In this document: positions 9,938 to 19,904 of the stretch, one piece after another
How the letters are laid out: each line of letters opens with the position of its first letter
Position numbering within the stretch: the stretch's first letter is position 1
From: Armigeres subalbatus
Lineage: Eukaryota; Arthropoda; Insecta; Diptera; Culicidae
Assembly (NCBI RefSeq): GCF_024139115.2
Contig: NC_085141.1
Location: 179,006,994-179,070,993, forward strand
Length of the DNA stretch: 64,000 bases
Direction: 5' to 3'
Translations under genes and position numbers: made by a program
Notes under the pieces: model-generated
The model's database searches: none
Told to the model about the DNA's origin: nothing
What the model saw: only the letters and a program-made list of their open reading frames with translations

Positions 9938-12900
9938 AAAAATGATTTTTTTTTTCTATTGGACATTAAGAGTGGTTATATACATCATTAGTGAAACTTT
10001 TCAAATTTTTGTCTATTTGAATGTACAAATGTTTTGCAGTGCACGAAAAGCAGAGCTGAAACAGCAAATCTACACTGTCTCTGCATCCAAATTTATTGAA
10101 CAATGCGCACCGGAATAAGGTGCGATCATAAATACTGACTCGAGGGTTGTAATGTTCTGAATTTATCTGGCTCTTGCATTTAGAGTTAATAAATTTTAAG
10201 TATGATCTATCAAAACCCATTTTCCAGCATTATTTATTTACAAAAAAATTTCTTTCAAGAAATCCATCACACATATCCAACGTTTTATTCCTAAATCATC
10301 TCACTGTCCATCTTTTCAAAGCACGTCAATCACACATTCAAATTTCGATCAATTTCCATCAATCATGAAGGTCAACAGAATTGAACTTCTTGTAGCTCAA
10401 ACCGAAAATAGTTTCTCTGAATCACTATCTTCTTGCTATCTCGCTTGAGCCAGCTGCCCATGAAGTGGTCAAAGCCAGCAATGCCTTTGCCAAGAGTTGT
10501 TTACGCCAGCTAAGCTGCTCGATGTTGAGCGAGTCCCGTTTGCCAGAATCTTACACTGTTGCTGCTGTCGAGCGCCTCGAACTGTACTCATTGATCTTCC
10601 CTTCACCTCCATGTCCCCTGGACTTAGCCCTTCCGATCGAGCCAACTGTCGTCTGCATCGAATGCACATAATTCAATATTATTTACACATTGTGTGAGTG
10701 TTGAAAGCACTTTTCTGATTTATCTCGACTGAAATCTCTTTCTCGAAGAAGGCAGCGTGTAGCAGCTCTTGATTCCCGATGAGAATGGCTTTTATTACAC
10801 ACCGAACTGAGGTGCTGCTGGCAATAGCCGCGACGACCGACGACGGACGAAGACGAAAACCGAGACCCCGCAATGTATAAGGCAAGCGACGTCAACCACT
10901 GCTCTGGCGAGCAAGCGAGAAGAAAATAAACGATCGGCTCAAAAGCGTATCAAGGTGAGCTAGGAGGTGCGAAAAACGCAAACTGCCCCGATAGGAAACC
11001 AAACGAAGCGATGCGGTATGACCAGGGGAAAGTGAATCAAAATGCTTAGAACGTTTTTCATTTATTCTCTCAGGGTTATCATCATGTTCGAGTTTGGTCT
11101 TTAATTAACAATGTTAGCGGGGCTAGGCTCTGGCACTTATTCTAATTACTGTTCAAAACATTAAAAACAATGGTGTGTGATAAGGCACTCGAATGCAACT
11201 TGAAACCTACAAAATACTATGTGCTACATAGAACAAATCTTTAATTTTCGAAAACGTCAATGTTCAAATAAGAGGCCAATCAATTATTTTTTTATGAAAC
11301 AAAACTGCAAATGAAGAATGTGTGAATTATATTTTCATAAAATTTACTCAAAACATATCGTATTACCCCCCTACCCCCTTACAGGTAACGCATATCTTGG
11401 ACTATCTGTCTGCGAGCCTGTCAGACAGAGCAACTTTTCGTCGTCCGTCCTGGCCACCGCGTGCGGGTTGACGCGCGAACGGTTCTTTTCATCCAGCTCG
11501 TTGATGCTGCCAACAAACCGTTTCTAATGATCCAAAACAAACCGAGTCGATGGATGCCCGGTTTCGTAAGTTCAAATATTTGCACTTGTTTCGTCGTCGT
11601 ACACCCGAACGGGCGGGAGCAGGCCAAGACCCCCGGTCCAGTCACTTCATGATGCTGGCAACAACATGCGCTTGCTTTTGCTGCTGCTGGAGGAACCGCG
11701 AGAGCACCACTCATTAGCGGTTTGTGCAACGAAATGGATTCTTGTTCGCTTCAAATTTCAATAGGCTCTCTGTGTTATTTCGAAAACGGGGTGCCGTTTT
11801 GTAATGGACAAATAAAAACACCCAAACGCAAACCGAAATATAAACAAAAATATTTATTTCTCCTCTCATGCTTCCGTGATGTGTAGCGACACTTTTTTCT
11901 GTTAAACGAGTCGATTATAGGTTCGAGGAGTTGTTATATGTACTACTGAAAAGTGGTTTTCTACTAGATGGTTTGATGTCCAATCTATTGACCAATTTTC
12001 ACTGATTAAAATTACTATTCTATAGTTGTTATACGATTTGTATCGAGTTATTTTTATTAACCTTCTGGGACTTGCATGGTCCTGGATCACATGCACAGTC
12101 CCGCCTTTGCTGTGAACGACAGACGAGAATTTTGTTGAGGTGTTGTACTTTTTACAACGGTGCGTGTCCCGGAAGGTTACTACAAATGTTCCGGTTTGAT
12201 CCGTCTTCTTTTTTTTGCAAACCCCAAAGATGCACAGAACTAGCCAATGCCTCAGAAAGAAATCAATCATAACGGATCAGGTTCACCCGGACTGGTTTAC
12301 GCTTCACGGCCTAGGATGACGTTGCTCGCCGGCAAATATGCTCATGGCAAAGCCTTCCCTTTCATATGCATGTGAACGTGCGTTTCTTGAATTCCAACCG
12401 GAGTGTGAAAAATGCTTACCAATTGCCAAAGTGACATAAGCGATGCTGAGCCGTCCGTTGCGACCCGTCATTTTGTGCCCATTAGCTAAGACTGGTAAAG
12501 CCGATTCGCACAACCGGCGATATGCACGAATGATGGTGCAGGGAGCCCAGATGATAGATCGATCATTTCCATATTTCTGCTATACGTGCCAAGATGTGCA
12601 CAAGCCAAGAAAGTTGCTCGGTGAGTGTTAATTTGGCGTGGCTAATTTCATCGAGGAAACTACTCGACGTTTATGCAAATTATTGAAACTGAGTTACTTC
12701 CACACACTTATATCGTTAATACTAAAAGAAAGTGACGGCCCGTCCATCAACACATTCCGTTGACCCTGAGGCATGTCAAAGCTTTTCTTCATCCAGTTGT
12801 AATCGAATTCATGGAAGTTATGCGATAAGCCTTAAGCCCAAACAACATTCCGATCGACAGCTGAGTGCCTCAAGATGGTTATCTGATGAGTCACACAAAC

Positions 12901-13617
12901 ACGTTCTGCCTGAGTCGGAACATCCTCATATTTCATAACAGCTAGAATTAAAATATATCCATCGTTGCCGTATCCCTTTTCGCCCGAAACGAGAAACATA
13001 TTCATATCAAAAAAGGCACAACCCACTGTAGCAAGCACTGTAACCGCTTTTCGTCACAAAGGACCCAAACGGCTCTAATCACCTGCGGTGCTGTGCCTAA
13101 GCGCCTCTCCGGGGTTTGTAGTAGGATTCTTCACAAAAAGGGAAACCCTCGAGCGGAGAGAAAGATCCATATCTCATTTACGAATCGAAACGACCCCGAG
13201 ACCAATTTGTTCTTTCGTTTTATTTTACGACTGGTTCGCTCGTACGGTCTTCTTCCTTCTTTGGGCGCGGGACATCATTTTAGAAATCGGATTTCGTTGC
13301 GTTTCTTTGAAGGACTGAGTAGTGTGTGGTTGTGGGATTGACCTTGCTCGTTTTTTTTTTTGGTTGTTGATTATCCTGTTTTCTGGGATCAAGATTGAAT
13401 AATTATTTATTCAAAGGGAAATCCTTGGTAGTAATTTATGCAAGTCAAGAGATGAGATCGTACTATTTTATTTGATTCCAGAACTTCACTTGTATCTTGG
13501 AGGTAACCAAGGATGTTTTCGATCATTTAGTAATTTGGGTTCGATCATTTAAAAGCTTGTCAATAACTCATTCCAGAGGCTAAATACCAAAATGTGTTGT
13601 ATGGTGCCCTTCTATTG
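9938..13617. other. low-repeat region, no gene established
   Basis: About 3.7 kb with few recognisable transposon signatures. GC content rises between 10450-10900 and 11380-13320. Such a stretch could be intronic or near a promoter, but no frame shows a known domain. Direct sign of coding is limited to a possible short first exon at 12420-12471 (minus). I found no TIR pair or SINE here. Confidence 0.35.
12420..12471 (-). CDS. possible short first coding exon (weak)
   Basis: On the minus strand an ATG at 12471 in a fair context (CACAAAATGACG) opens 17 codons. They read MTGRNGRLSIAYVTLAI and run into a consensus splice donor, G/GTAAGC, at 12420/12419. A short Met-initiated exon with a hydrophobic run before a donor is common in genes for secreted proteins. 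No downstream exon could be linked to it, so chance is a real alternative. Confidence 0.15.
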
Positions 13618-13820
13618 CAAAGGTTTTTCCATAACTTTGCGTAGCAAATCGTTGTTTGAATTCCACTAACGGAGTTAGAGGGCTAGTTTTGCTGTAAGTT
13701 ATACTAAATGACAACAAAATTTCAACCTTTTAGTTTAAGCTACTGCAGCTAGCGCTATAACTCCGTTGTTAATAGAATTCAAACAACAAACTATTAGGCA
13801 GAGATGTAGAAATACCTCTG
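13618..13820. mobile_element. ~200-bp inverted-repeat element
   Basis: Left arm 13618-13690 and right arm 13747-13820 are imperfect reverse complements. Both contain GTTGTTTGAATTC followed by ACGGAGTTA or its equivalent. The arms fold over a spacer of about 55 bp. No coding capacity and no clear target duplication; probably an old MITE. Confidence 0.5.
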
Positions 13821-14050
13821 AACTAGAAGTTCATCAAAGAAAACACTATTAAATTAATAAATCAAAAAACAAGCTAAGATCTTAATAGTTACATTATGTT
13901 ATGCAAGTTTATTGTGGCATACAAACGAGCTCTAAAAAGAGATTGACATGCTTTTTTTCTCAACTTTAGTTTTCACCGTGTTTAATTTGATGGTTTAAGT
14001 GCAAGTCTTGTCTGTAAAAAACTTACTGTACTGGAATAAAATTCATATTT

Positions 14051-15545
14051 CGGGACTGATTTGCGATTTGGGCGTAACTTATTTTTGCTTAGCTTAGCTT
14101 AGCTTAGCGTGATTGACTGTACTCATCGTAGTTACAAGTCGTGATTGGCCGAGAAACAACAAATAATGCACAGCTCACCAATTGAATAGTTTTCTCGGGA
14201 CTGGAAAGCTATTCTCACTGTACATTAGGGTGGCTCAAAAAACACTTTTTCTAATTTTTTTATAGGCCCTCTTATTCGATTCTATTTGATGCTCTGGACA
14301 AAATTTCAGCCAAATCGGTCAACGTTTGGGCGGTGCTAAACTCGTTGGAAGTTTATATGGAAAAATGTATGCAGAAATATCCAAGAACAGTGATTTGCAG
14401 TTGGACGATCAAGAACAATGATACTCATCCAGTTCTTGTAGAATTAAATACAGAATATTATGCTGAAAACCGTGAGAAGATTAGAGTTTATTAGACAAAG
14501 ATATTAGCATTTTACTGGAGTGTTGTAGGGGTGAATTTATTTCTTTTCAAAGGTAAAAGAAACGAAATTTGCTCAAACCCTACTTCAGAGAAATGCTAAT
14601 AACTTAGCCGGGCAAACTCTAATCTTCTCGCGGTTTTCTGCATAACATTATGTATTAAATTCCTCAAGATCTGAATGAGTATCATAGTTCTTCATCGTAA
14701 GTTATGCCGTCCAACTGCAATTCACAGTTTTTGGATGTTTCTGCATACATTATGGCATATAAACTTCCAACGAGCTTAGCACCACCCAAACGTTGACCGA
14801 TTTGGCTGAAATTTTGTCCAGAGGGCATAAAATAAAACCGAATAAGAGGGCGGCCCATCAGAAAAATTGAAAAAAGTTTTTCCCATACTAATGTACATGC
14901 TTCGGAGTTTCTTTAATTCAAGACCAATAACGATGCCGGCCACGTCCTCACAGTCAATTAGGATAAGGGGAGGAAAATTAGTTCGATATTCATTTCTACA
15001 AGTGACCGTGGAATCCTCTGCATCTCCATGAACGCACTGGAAAGGAATAGTATGTTAGTTGGGCAGGAAATATATTGGATATCGCCTTGGTAAGCGACTA
15101 ATTGTTTCATTTGAACGGCGCCATATTCATGATGATACAAAAACGGAAAAGCAACGCGTGTCTTACGTATTTTCCCGAAGATTGATGCAATATCTTAACT
15201 ACTTCGCGACGACTAAAACACGTACTGCACAATGCTTGCTCGATAGCTACTCCGAAAAAAACACACACTGAACTGATTAACTTTATTACCGGCCGCGCAA
15301 TGCAGAACGCAACAAGAGAAAACATGCACTGAACTCTTGCGATTTGGGCGTTACTTATTTTGTAAACAAACATTGGAAGGCAAATTCCTGCTAAAGCAAG
15401 TATTTCCTGAGAAAACAAAGGCACGTATTCGACAGAATATGCTTTTCTTTATCGGGTAGGGGCATTAGTTGTGGAGAAAAATGATTGCATTCTACGGAAT
15501 CAATGAAATAATAATTGTTTACGCCCTAATCGCAAATCGGTCCCG
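14051..15545. mobile_element. TIR element with CGGGACYGATTTGCG ends
   Basis: The left end reads CGGGACTGATTTGCGATT. The right end, on the other strand, reads CGGGACCGATTTGCGATT. ATTT stands next to both ends (14047-14050 and 15546-15549), a possible 4-bp target duplication. The TIR-like phrase GCGATTTGGGCGTTACTT recurs inside at 15339-15356. Without the nested MITE (14223-14893 plus one TA) it would be about 820 bp. No transposase frame is seen. A partial inverted copy lies at 27911-28250. Confidence 0.6.
14223..14893. mobile_element. TA-flanked palindromic MITE nested in 14051-15545
   Basis: Ends CATTAG..., flanked by TA at 14221-14222 and 14894-14895. The arms are long: 14260-14420 is the imperfect reverse complement of 14700-14870, sharing CAAATCGGTCAACGTTTGG and AAACTTCCAACGAG. 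The related sequence near 28107-28135 has the uninterrupted junction CACTGTACATGC, i.e. a paralogous empty site with a single TA. This supports Tc1/mariner-type insertion. No coding. Confidence 0.8.
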
Positions 15546-16778
15546 ATTTATAACACTTTAAAGAAATAAATTTTTTTTTTTGAAAATAAATCGATTTTTT
15601 CTCTTAGGACATTTTTGGGACTTGGATCAAGCCACAAAAAATTAAAAATTTTGATGACAAGATTTTGAGCACCCCCAAATCATGTCCGATGGAGCTCAAA
15701 TTTTGTATAGGGGCATATTTTAGGGCTTAGGAAATGTTTGCGTAACGTCCGGCTTTCAAATTCGATGAAAAAATGTTTTCGCTATAAGAATTTTTTTCAA
15801 ACTACCAAAACAGTAGATTTTTTCAAAAAAATAATTTTCAAAGTTTTATGCATTTTGAGTCCTTTGGCATAAAAAAAAACAAAAAAAATATTTCCCTCTT
15901 GGGGAACATCCACTAATTACGTAACGCGTAGAGGGGGGGGGATTGCCTGAAGTGTGACGATTCATACAAAATTTTTAGATCGTTAATACAAAAAGTGTGA
16001 CATATGGAGGAGGGGGGTTGAAAATAGCCAATTTTTGCGTTACGTAATTAATGGATCTTCCCTTGTGAGAAAAAAAAAGTTTCGATTAAATTTGAGCACC
16101 CCTAAATCATGTCCGATTTAGCTCAAATTTTGCATAGGGGAATATTTTTGGCTACGAAAACGTCCCAAAAATGTTCTAAGAGAAAAAATGGTCTAAAAAA
16201 ATGTTTTTAAATAAGGAGCTGGACCATTTGGGCAGCCCTCCTATTCCCGTCCACAACATTAATAACTCGACCGCGTACCAACCAAACGGCTTGATTGTTT
16301 GTACATCACTAGATATCGACAGGAACTGACAATGTGCTAAAAACAAGTAATTTGGTTGTAATGCGCGCGAGTTTCCTTTGGTCCTCCATTGGGAAAATTT
16401 TCATGGGTAAACATTTCAAAACTTTGATGAATTTTGGGCACCACTAAATCATGTCCGATTGAGCTCAATTTTTGCATGTGGTCATATTTTGGGTTAATGA
16501 AACTTGTGAGCAATGTCGTTTTTTGAAATTCAATGACATTTTTTTTGCATACATTTTATTGGCACCCTAGTACGTAGTTTGATATCACAACTCTCAACCA
16601 GCGAGATATCTGTGTCTCATGTAAAAATGCTACACCACCTATCAAAGGAAAAAATAAGCAAAGAGCAAAGAAAAATCCGATTCAGTAGATCTGCTGCGAC
16701 ATCTGCTTGGGTGGTTTCATTCATTCTGTGTACGGTTCAGTGATTCCATAATGAGCGATGCACAGAATTACCAAGCTC
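15546..16778. repeat. old repeat mosaic with a thrice-repeated phrase
   Basis: A stretch built around AAATCATGTCCGAT and GAGCTCAA occurs three times, at about 15667-15730, 16093-16155 and 16436-16495, in the same orientation. TTTTTCTCTTAGGACATTTT near 15594 and its reverse complement near 16172 form inverted arms about 600 bp apart. A MITE (15902-16062) lies between them. The right part near 16555-16570 ends GGCACCCTAGTA, resembling an AGGGTGCC-type TA-element end. No gene is seen. Confidence 0.45.
15902..16062. mobile_element. 161-bp MITE, ATTACGTAACGC ends, TTG duplication
   Basis: The left end GGGAACATCCACTAATTACG and the right end (minus strand) GGGAAGATCCATTAATTACG match, and both continue into TAACGC. 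TTG precedes (15899-15901) and follows (16063-16065), a 3-bp target duplication. The interior holds a G-run and a matching C-poor region typical of this family. Partial relatives occur at 3898-3985 and 6493-6560. Confidence 0.75.
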
Positions 16779-17038
16779 AAATCTCGCTTAACTTTTCAAA
16801 AGGACCTAAGTAACATTTTTTCATGAATTAATTTGAATAGCGCAATCAACAGAACAACATGAAAGCTATTGATTTAACTTAACTAAACTTAGTGAAATTA
16901 AATGAAAAGTACTAAACTCGTCTAAGACGGTTGCATATATTCCACTAAAAAGAGCTTAAATTATTTTTCTGAGCTATTGATTGAATTATTTCATGAAAAA
17001 TGTTACTTAGGTCCTTTTAAATAGTTAAGCGAGAAATC
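16779..17038. mobile_element. 260-bp MITE with ~60-bp inverted repeats
   Basis: Left arm 16779-16841 and right arm 16977-17038 are reverse complements with few differences. They share TCTCGCTTAACT, AAAAGGACCTAAGTAACATT and TTTTTCATGAA. The interior contains CGTCTAAGACGGTT, also found at the tips of the 46810-47080 palindrome. No target duplication is clear and there is no coding capacity. Confidence 0.7.
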
Positions 17039-17044
17039 CTCTTC

Positions 17045-19050
17045 TTCCAGCGGTCCAATTCGTGTACCAGGGTTTAACTTAGTCAAACATACGTCCGGAG
17101 GCGTGGCCGAGGGACAAGAGCAAGGGTTAAAGACTAATGCTGATCTCCCAATTGCCACACGCATCGAATACATTGCTGTTCAAGACAAAATCAGGGAACT
17201 CAAAATCTGTGTTGTAGTCTTCTACAACCCGTCTGGCTCAAACCAGCTGTATAGTCAAAGTTATGAAAAGCTGCTGTTTTGCCTGCTAGAGCACGGATGT
17301 TGTCGGCGATTCCAATATTATTGTTGGGACTGCTCAACCGACTGCAAATCTGAGTGCACTGCTGCGGATAAACACTGTGTTCAATCTTGCTTAATCAATC
17401 CTTCCAACGATCCAACACGTATCACGGACAGTAGTGCTTCAACAATCGATCTTCTGATTACGGATTCACCTGATGCTGTGAAGAGGTTCAAAACGTCCAC
17501 AGCCAACACCATCTCGGATCACGAAGTGCTATATTTGCTCGCCAACATCCAAGTGCAAAAACCTGTTGCACAAACTATCCGTGTGCGAAATTTCCGTGAC
17601 ATAGAGCAACTTCATCTGCAAGCGGACCTCCTTGCTAAGGATATGCAAGCTTTCTATGAGACCAACAACCCAAATATCAAGTCGAATCTCCTGACTGCCG
17701 AACTGAAAAACCTGCTTCAACTACATGCCCCTGAGAGGACCATCACCGTTCGTGACCAGCGCACACCGTGGGTGATCCACCTGTAATCAAACAAGCTATA
17801 TTGGACAGAGATCTTGTATATGCTTTTTTCGCACGGAATCCGAACAGGGCTCGTGGAGATGTACAATGGCAGAACTATGTGAGGAAATGCGACAGAGCAA
17901 GCTCACTCGTTATTGCAGCGAAAAAACGCTATTCGGAACAGCACTTCGACAACAGTTTGCCTGCTAAAAAACTTCAGTGTAATCTGCGAAGGGAGGGGAT
18001 ACATAATAGCTTGAAAATATATTCGGAAATAGAAGAAATTGCTCCGGATAATATAAAAAACTCTTTCGTCGAAGGCCATCGCCAGCTACAGACAGAAAAT
18101 CCTATTGACGCAACTGCGGAGGCCCGCCATCACATGGCTATATACTGCCGCTAACCGCAAGTCAGACTTATCTGGACATGGCGCCCATATACAGATAAGT
18201 CTGACTTGTGGTTAGCGGCAGTATAGGGCTACTGGATTTTCCTTCCGTCATACCGATATCAATGCTGTCTGCTTGAAGCTTTAGAAAATCCAAACCAATT
18301 CCACCGGTTCAGATGATATCCCCATTTCCTTCATCAAGGTACTATGTCCTTTCATCCTCCAGCTACTATCACATCTCTTCAATAACATCATCGACTTCAA
18401 AATCTTCCCGAATATTTGGAAAAAAGCCATAGTCACCCCTTTTGCCAAATCATCCAACCCATCGCAGCCAAAAGACTTTCGTCCGATCAGCGTCTTGCTA
18501 GCCATCTCCAAGGTTCTTGAGAAGATTCTACCAATCACCGAGTAGCACTGTCTTGGTGCTCGTCGATTTTTCGTTGGCGTTTAATTGCGTCGATCATCAG
18601 ATACTTGAGGATAAACTCAATCACGAGTTCCTGTTTTCACTTGATGCGTGAGACCTAATATCATTTTTCCTTAGTGGTCGATCTCAGACCGTTCGCCTGT
18701 GAAATTCAATGTCTACTGTAAGAGAGGTTCCAGATGGTACACCACAAGCCTCCTGTCTGAGTGCGCTGCTTTTTAGCATATGTACATCAATAGCCTGCCA
18801 GCAAGTCTTAAGTGAAATTGGCACTTGTACGCCGACAACATCCAAATCTACTTGTCTGGGCCTATAGCAGAAGTTGACAACATTGTACGGCGCATCAACG
18901 AAGGTCTTGCAGCTGTGGTCTGTTGAACAAAGGTAAACTGCCATTTATCTAATCCAAAGAAAACCCAAACGATTGTTTTTAGTAAATCAGGTACAGTTGT
19001 TCCGGTTGGGAACATCTTCAGTGGTTCACGGATTCCACTAAGTAACAGTG
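17045..19050 (+). pseudogene. decayed CR1/L2-like LINE, 5' portion (EN-RT)
   Basis: A broken non-LTR retrotransposon polyprotein. About 17400-17560 encodes the end of the endonuclease domain (DLLITDSPDAV then ISDHEVLYLL, with the final catalytic His). A linker to about 18140 follows, reading TPWVI, then FARNPNRARG and AAKKRY. RT blocks come next: TGSDDIPISFI and PKDFRPISVL (18300-18520), VDFSLAFNCVDHQIL (about 18554-18600), a degraded VPxGT block near 18720, and LYADNIQIYL near 18826. The last is the catalytic YADD box with its second Asp changed to Asn. Frameshifts and stops (for example near 17786 and 18545) make it non-functional. A TA-element at 19053 splits it; it resumes at 27170. The clade call comes from residue pattern only. 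Confidence 0.75.
18141..18225. mobile_element. 85-bp near-perfect palindrome, TATACTGCCG ends
   Basis: 34-base arms (18141-18174 and 18192-18225) are reverse complements with one mismatch, separated by 17 bp that themselves contain ATGG-CGC-CCAT. The termini are TATACTGCCG...CGGCAGTATA. It sits inside the LINE remnant just after a frame that stops within it, so it is an insertion. GGCTA occurs on both sides (18136-18140 and 18228-18232) and may be part of a target duplication. The palindrome at 52393-52477 has the same length and ends but a different interior. Confidence 0.75.
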
Positions 19051-19891
19051 TAAGGTACACCGGGGCAAGTTGAAATGCGGGGTAAGTTGAAACGGAAGCT
19101 GTAATTTGGATCGGAAATGACCCAATGCCCTGATTATTTTTTACAACAAACTACTCCCCTGAACGCACCTTCTGCCTGCCATTCCCGGAAGATTGCAGCT
19201 ACAAAAACGCAATCCCTGCCTATATTTATTTTTCGCCCTTGGGAAAATTTTAACCAACTTTTTGACGTGCCAATGAAACAGGTCTCAAAACAATGTTCGG
19301 AAGAGTTTTTTCATCAAATTTTCACGGTAGGTAATCATTCAATGTTGAATAAGAATAATGATTATGAGAAATCGATGAAAGACCCGTTTAATTTTTGTAT
19401 TTTGGTTGTTTGATATTGCTCTGCATGTTCAACTCATCGGGGCAAATAGAAATGTGTGGTGCGGGGCAAGTTGAAACAACGATTCAAAACGTCTCCCTCG
19501 CAATTTTTTTTTTTTTCTAAAATTCAGATACTTGATAGAAAGCTTTTAGGGCACTGAAATGGAAAGTAGGCTTTGAAATTAAAACAACAAAAATCAAAAA
19601 CAAGTCGCCACCCACCAAACGCTGAGTTTCTGCCGCCATTGTTCTACGGGTAGAGCATAATTGCACCAGAAGTAACTGTGTTTTAATTGCTAATTGCGAT
19701 TTATTACATAAGATAAGCGGACTACAAATCGAAGGGATCGCTTTTCAAGGTGCGTATTGAACTATTTCCAATGGTAGGTTGTTTGATCAGTCTGCTTCAA
19801 TTTAAATATTTAGTTTAAAAATAGCTTTACGGATTATGATCCTTTGATTCAAAATCCGTGCGCGGTGGACGGATTTCGATTCAGGAGTAGT

Positions 19892-19904
19892 TGATTTAAT
19901 TCAT
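19892..19904 (+). repeat. RTE target-site duplication, left copy
   Basis: TGATTTAATTCAT, identical to 23212-23224. It fixes the 5' boundary of the RTE element at 19905. Confidence 0.9.
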
